Assembly (NCBI RefSeq): GCF_014805685.1
Contig: NC_060909.1
Span: forward strand, 5,581,292-5,645,291
DNA length: 64,000 bases
Reading direction: 5' to 3'
Source of the DNA: Silurus meridionalis
Lineage: Eukaryota; Chordata; Actinopteri; Siluriformes; Siluridae
In this document: positions 62,691-64,000 of the stretch, one piece after another
Layout: each line of letters begins with the position of its first letter
How positions within the stretch are numbered: position 1 is the first letter of the stretch
Program-made: the position numbers and the translations under genes
The notes under the pieces: generated by a model
What the model was told of the DNA's origin: nothing
The model's input: the letters and a program-made list of their open reading frames with translations, nothing else
The model's database searches: none

Positions 62691-64000
62691 ATAAATCTTT
62701 CTATAAGTACATATATCAAATTTAAATGTTCACTATATGCTGTATGACAGTGCAAACCCTTTTCCATTCCTGATGGTAAATGTGTAAAAGACTGTACAGA
62801 TGGCACGTGTGTAAATAATCTAACTTGTAAAATTTTTTTCTTTTCTTTGAACCGTGTACCTTGCATGCACTTTGTTGTCTACAGGTAAGCAACTTCTGGA
62901 TTCCTCTAGGCTATGCGGCCTCTAAACCTCAGCTCTCGTTCACTGCTCTCGCTCTCCTGCTCTCTCACTCTCTCTCTGGGCAAGGTCAGGCCTCTGTAAT
63001 GTGTTCACCTCCACGCCTTGCTCATTATCCTCAATAGCGAGTGATGGATCTGCTGGGGAGGTAGAGGAGAGAGAAAATAGGGGAGTGGTAAAAAAAAAAA
63101 AAGAAGCATTACTGACATTTATCTCTACTTGTAGCTAGCCCAAGCTTAAATCAACCTATCACTCTATCGCTGTATACTTAGTGCAGGGGCACAGACCTCA
63201 GACTGCTGCCTCTGCTCGCAGCCCAATCTGTCCAGCTGGATTTTTATTGATTATTGTATTAGGGGGGAATTGGATAGATGCCTCAGCGTGCACAAACACA
63301 TACTGGCACGGACATAAACGACACTTAAACATTTCACTTCGCTGCCGTTTCACTCACACCGCCCGGCACTAAATTATTCAGATGGCACAGTATTTGATTT
63401 AGCATGCTGTCTGTCTGCCGAACCCTCACCACCACTACCACCACCACCACCACCACCATCACCCAATCTCCACCCCAAGCTTCACCCCTGCACTTTTTTT
63501 TAGACATTTCATTACGTTGTATGACTTTAGACCCACTGGCTGGAAAATGACAATTATTTTGCTCCAGCAGCTTGCGATTAAAAGACCAGAAGAATAACAT
63601 TACGTATACGTGTGTGCAGGGGGCCGCTGTAGTTCACTGTGAGGATTGCATGCAAACAGGCTCACACACATACACACACAAACACACACACATACACAAT
63701 TCAGCTCAACAAATATGCTTCAGTTCAATGAGGGCATGTGACAAATCGTCCTTTTTTGGAAAGAGCACAGAAAAAGATCAGTCAGAATGAAAGTAATGCT
63801 TTTTAAATGTACCTGGCTACCTTTAGCAGACATGTTAGTGAATTAAGCCAGTATCTAATGGCGCTCTGTTTGGCCTTTCCATAAATTCCACAAATACATA
63901 TGAGAAAAAGAGAAACATACAACCAGCTAATAGAAACGAATGAACTAGTCAACCATAAATATTGCTGTGAGAGATAGGCTTTTTCTGATTGGAAAGGGCA
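62691..64000. other. Unique sequence, no gene
   Basis: Short CT-rich patch (62945-62978), a (CCA)n tract (about 63427-63461) and short CA tract (63663-63697). The block 62980-63400 is repeat-poor and may be conserved. No exon recognised. Confidence 0.35.

Overview
The window reads as non-coding euchromatin of a ray-finned fish. The evidence is the repeat content: Tc1/mariner elements of several families known from teleosts, one of them close to the Sleeping Beauty/salmonid type; 3' ends of L2/CR1-like and RTE-like LINEs; tRNA-derived fish SINEs; and very many CA/GT, CT/GA, AT and GATA microsatellites. I cannot name the species or the locus. No host protein-coding exon could be recognised anywhere in the 64 kb. 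The long open frames are translations of microsatellites, chance frames, or transposon remnants, so the window is probably a gene desert or the inside of very large introns.

Layout. 1-11.7 kb: mostly unique sequence with a CAGGTAGTCC-ended MITE (1.8-2.1 kb), the 3' end of an L2-like LINE (4.6-4.95 kb) and a dense microsatellite cluster (5.07-5.99 kb). Candidate regulatory blocks lie at 7.2-7.7 and 9.5-10.3 kb. About 12.0-13.7 kb: the one CpG-rich island, with two good splice-donor sequences on the minus strand, the best candidate for a transcription start or non-coding first exon. 14-25 kb: AT and GT arrays, a degraded Tc1 and an RTE LINE fragment (19.1-20.0 kb), a SINE relic (20.6 kb) and long unique blocks (17.7-18.6 and 22.2-24.6 kb) that look like conserved non-coding elements. 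25-33 kb: a palindromic MITE, a run of Tc1 fragments ending in a GATA array (28.4-29.65 kb), a LINE C-terminal fragment and another Tc1 relic (32.0-32.9 kb), then a three-part TA/TTTA/GATA microsatellite. 33-51 kb: largely unique sequence with candidate enhancers and a 230-bp CA/CT block (38.9-39.13 kb). 51-54 kb: an internally deleted Tc1-like element, a SINE, a TATC array and another Tc1 relic. 54-64 kb: the youngest-looking transposon, an SB-type Tc1 element with one stop codon in its transposase (58.4-60.0 kb), and a hAT-like element carrying nested insertions (61.3-62.4 kb).

The only protein-coding content is of transposon origin, and none of it appears fully intact. If the window has a host function it is probably cis-regulatory. 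That rests on motif-level evidence only (PBX/MEIS decamer, POU octamers, an RFX X-box, paired homeodomain cores) and needs cross-species alignment. I found no convincing new biological system; the most useful leads are the CpG island, the nested transposon at 61-62 kb with its relative at 54 kb, and the nearly intact Tc1.
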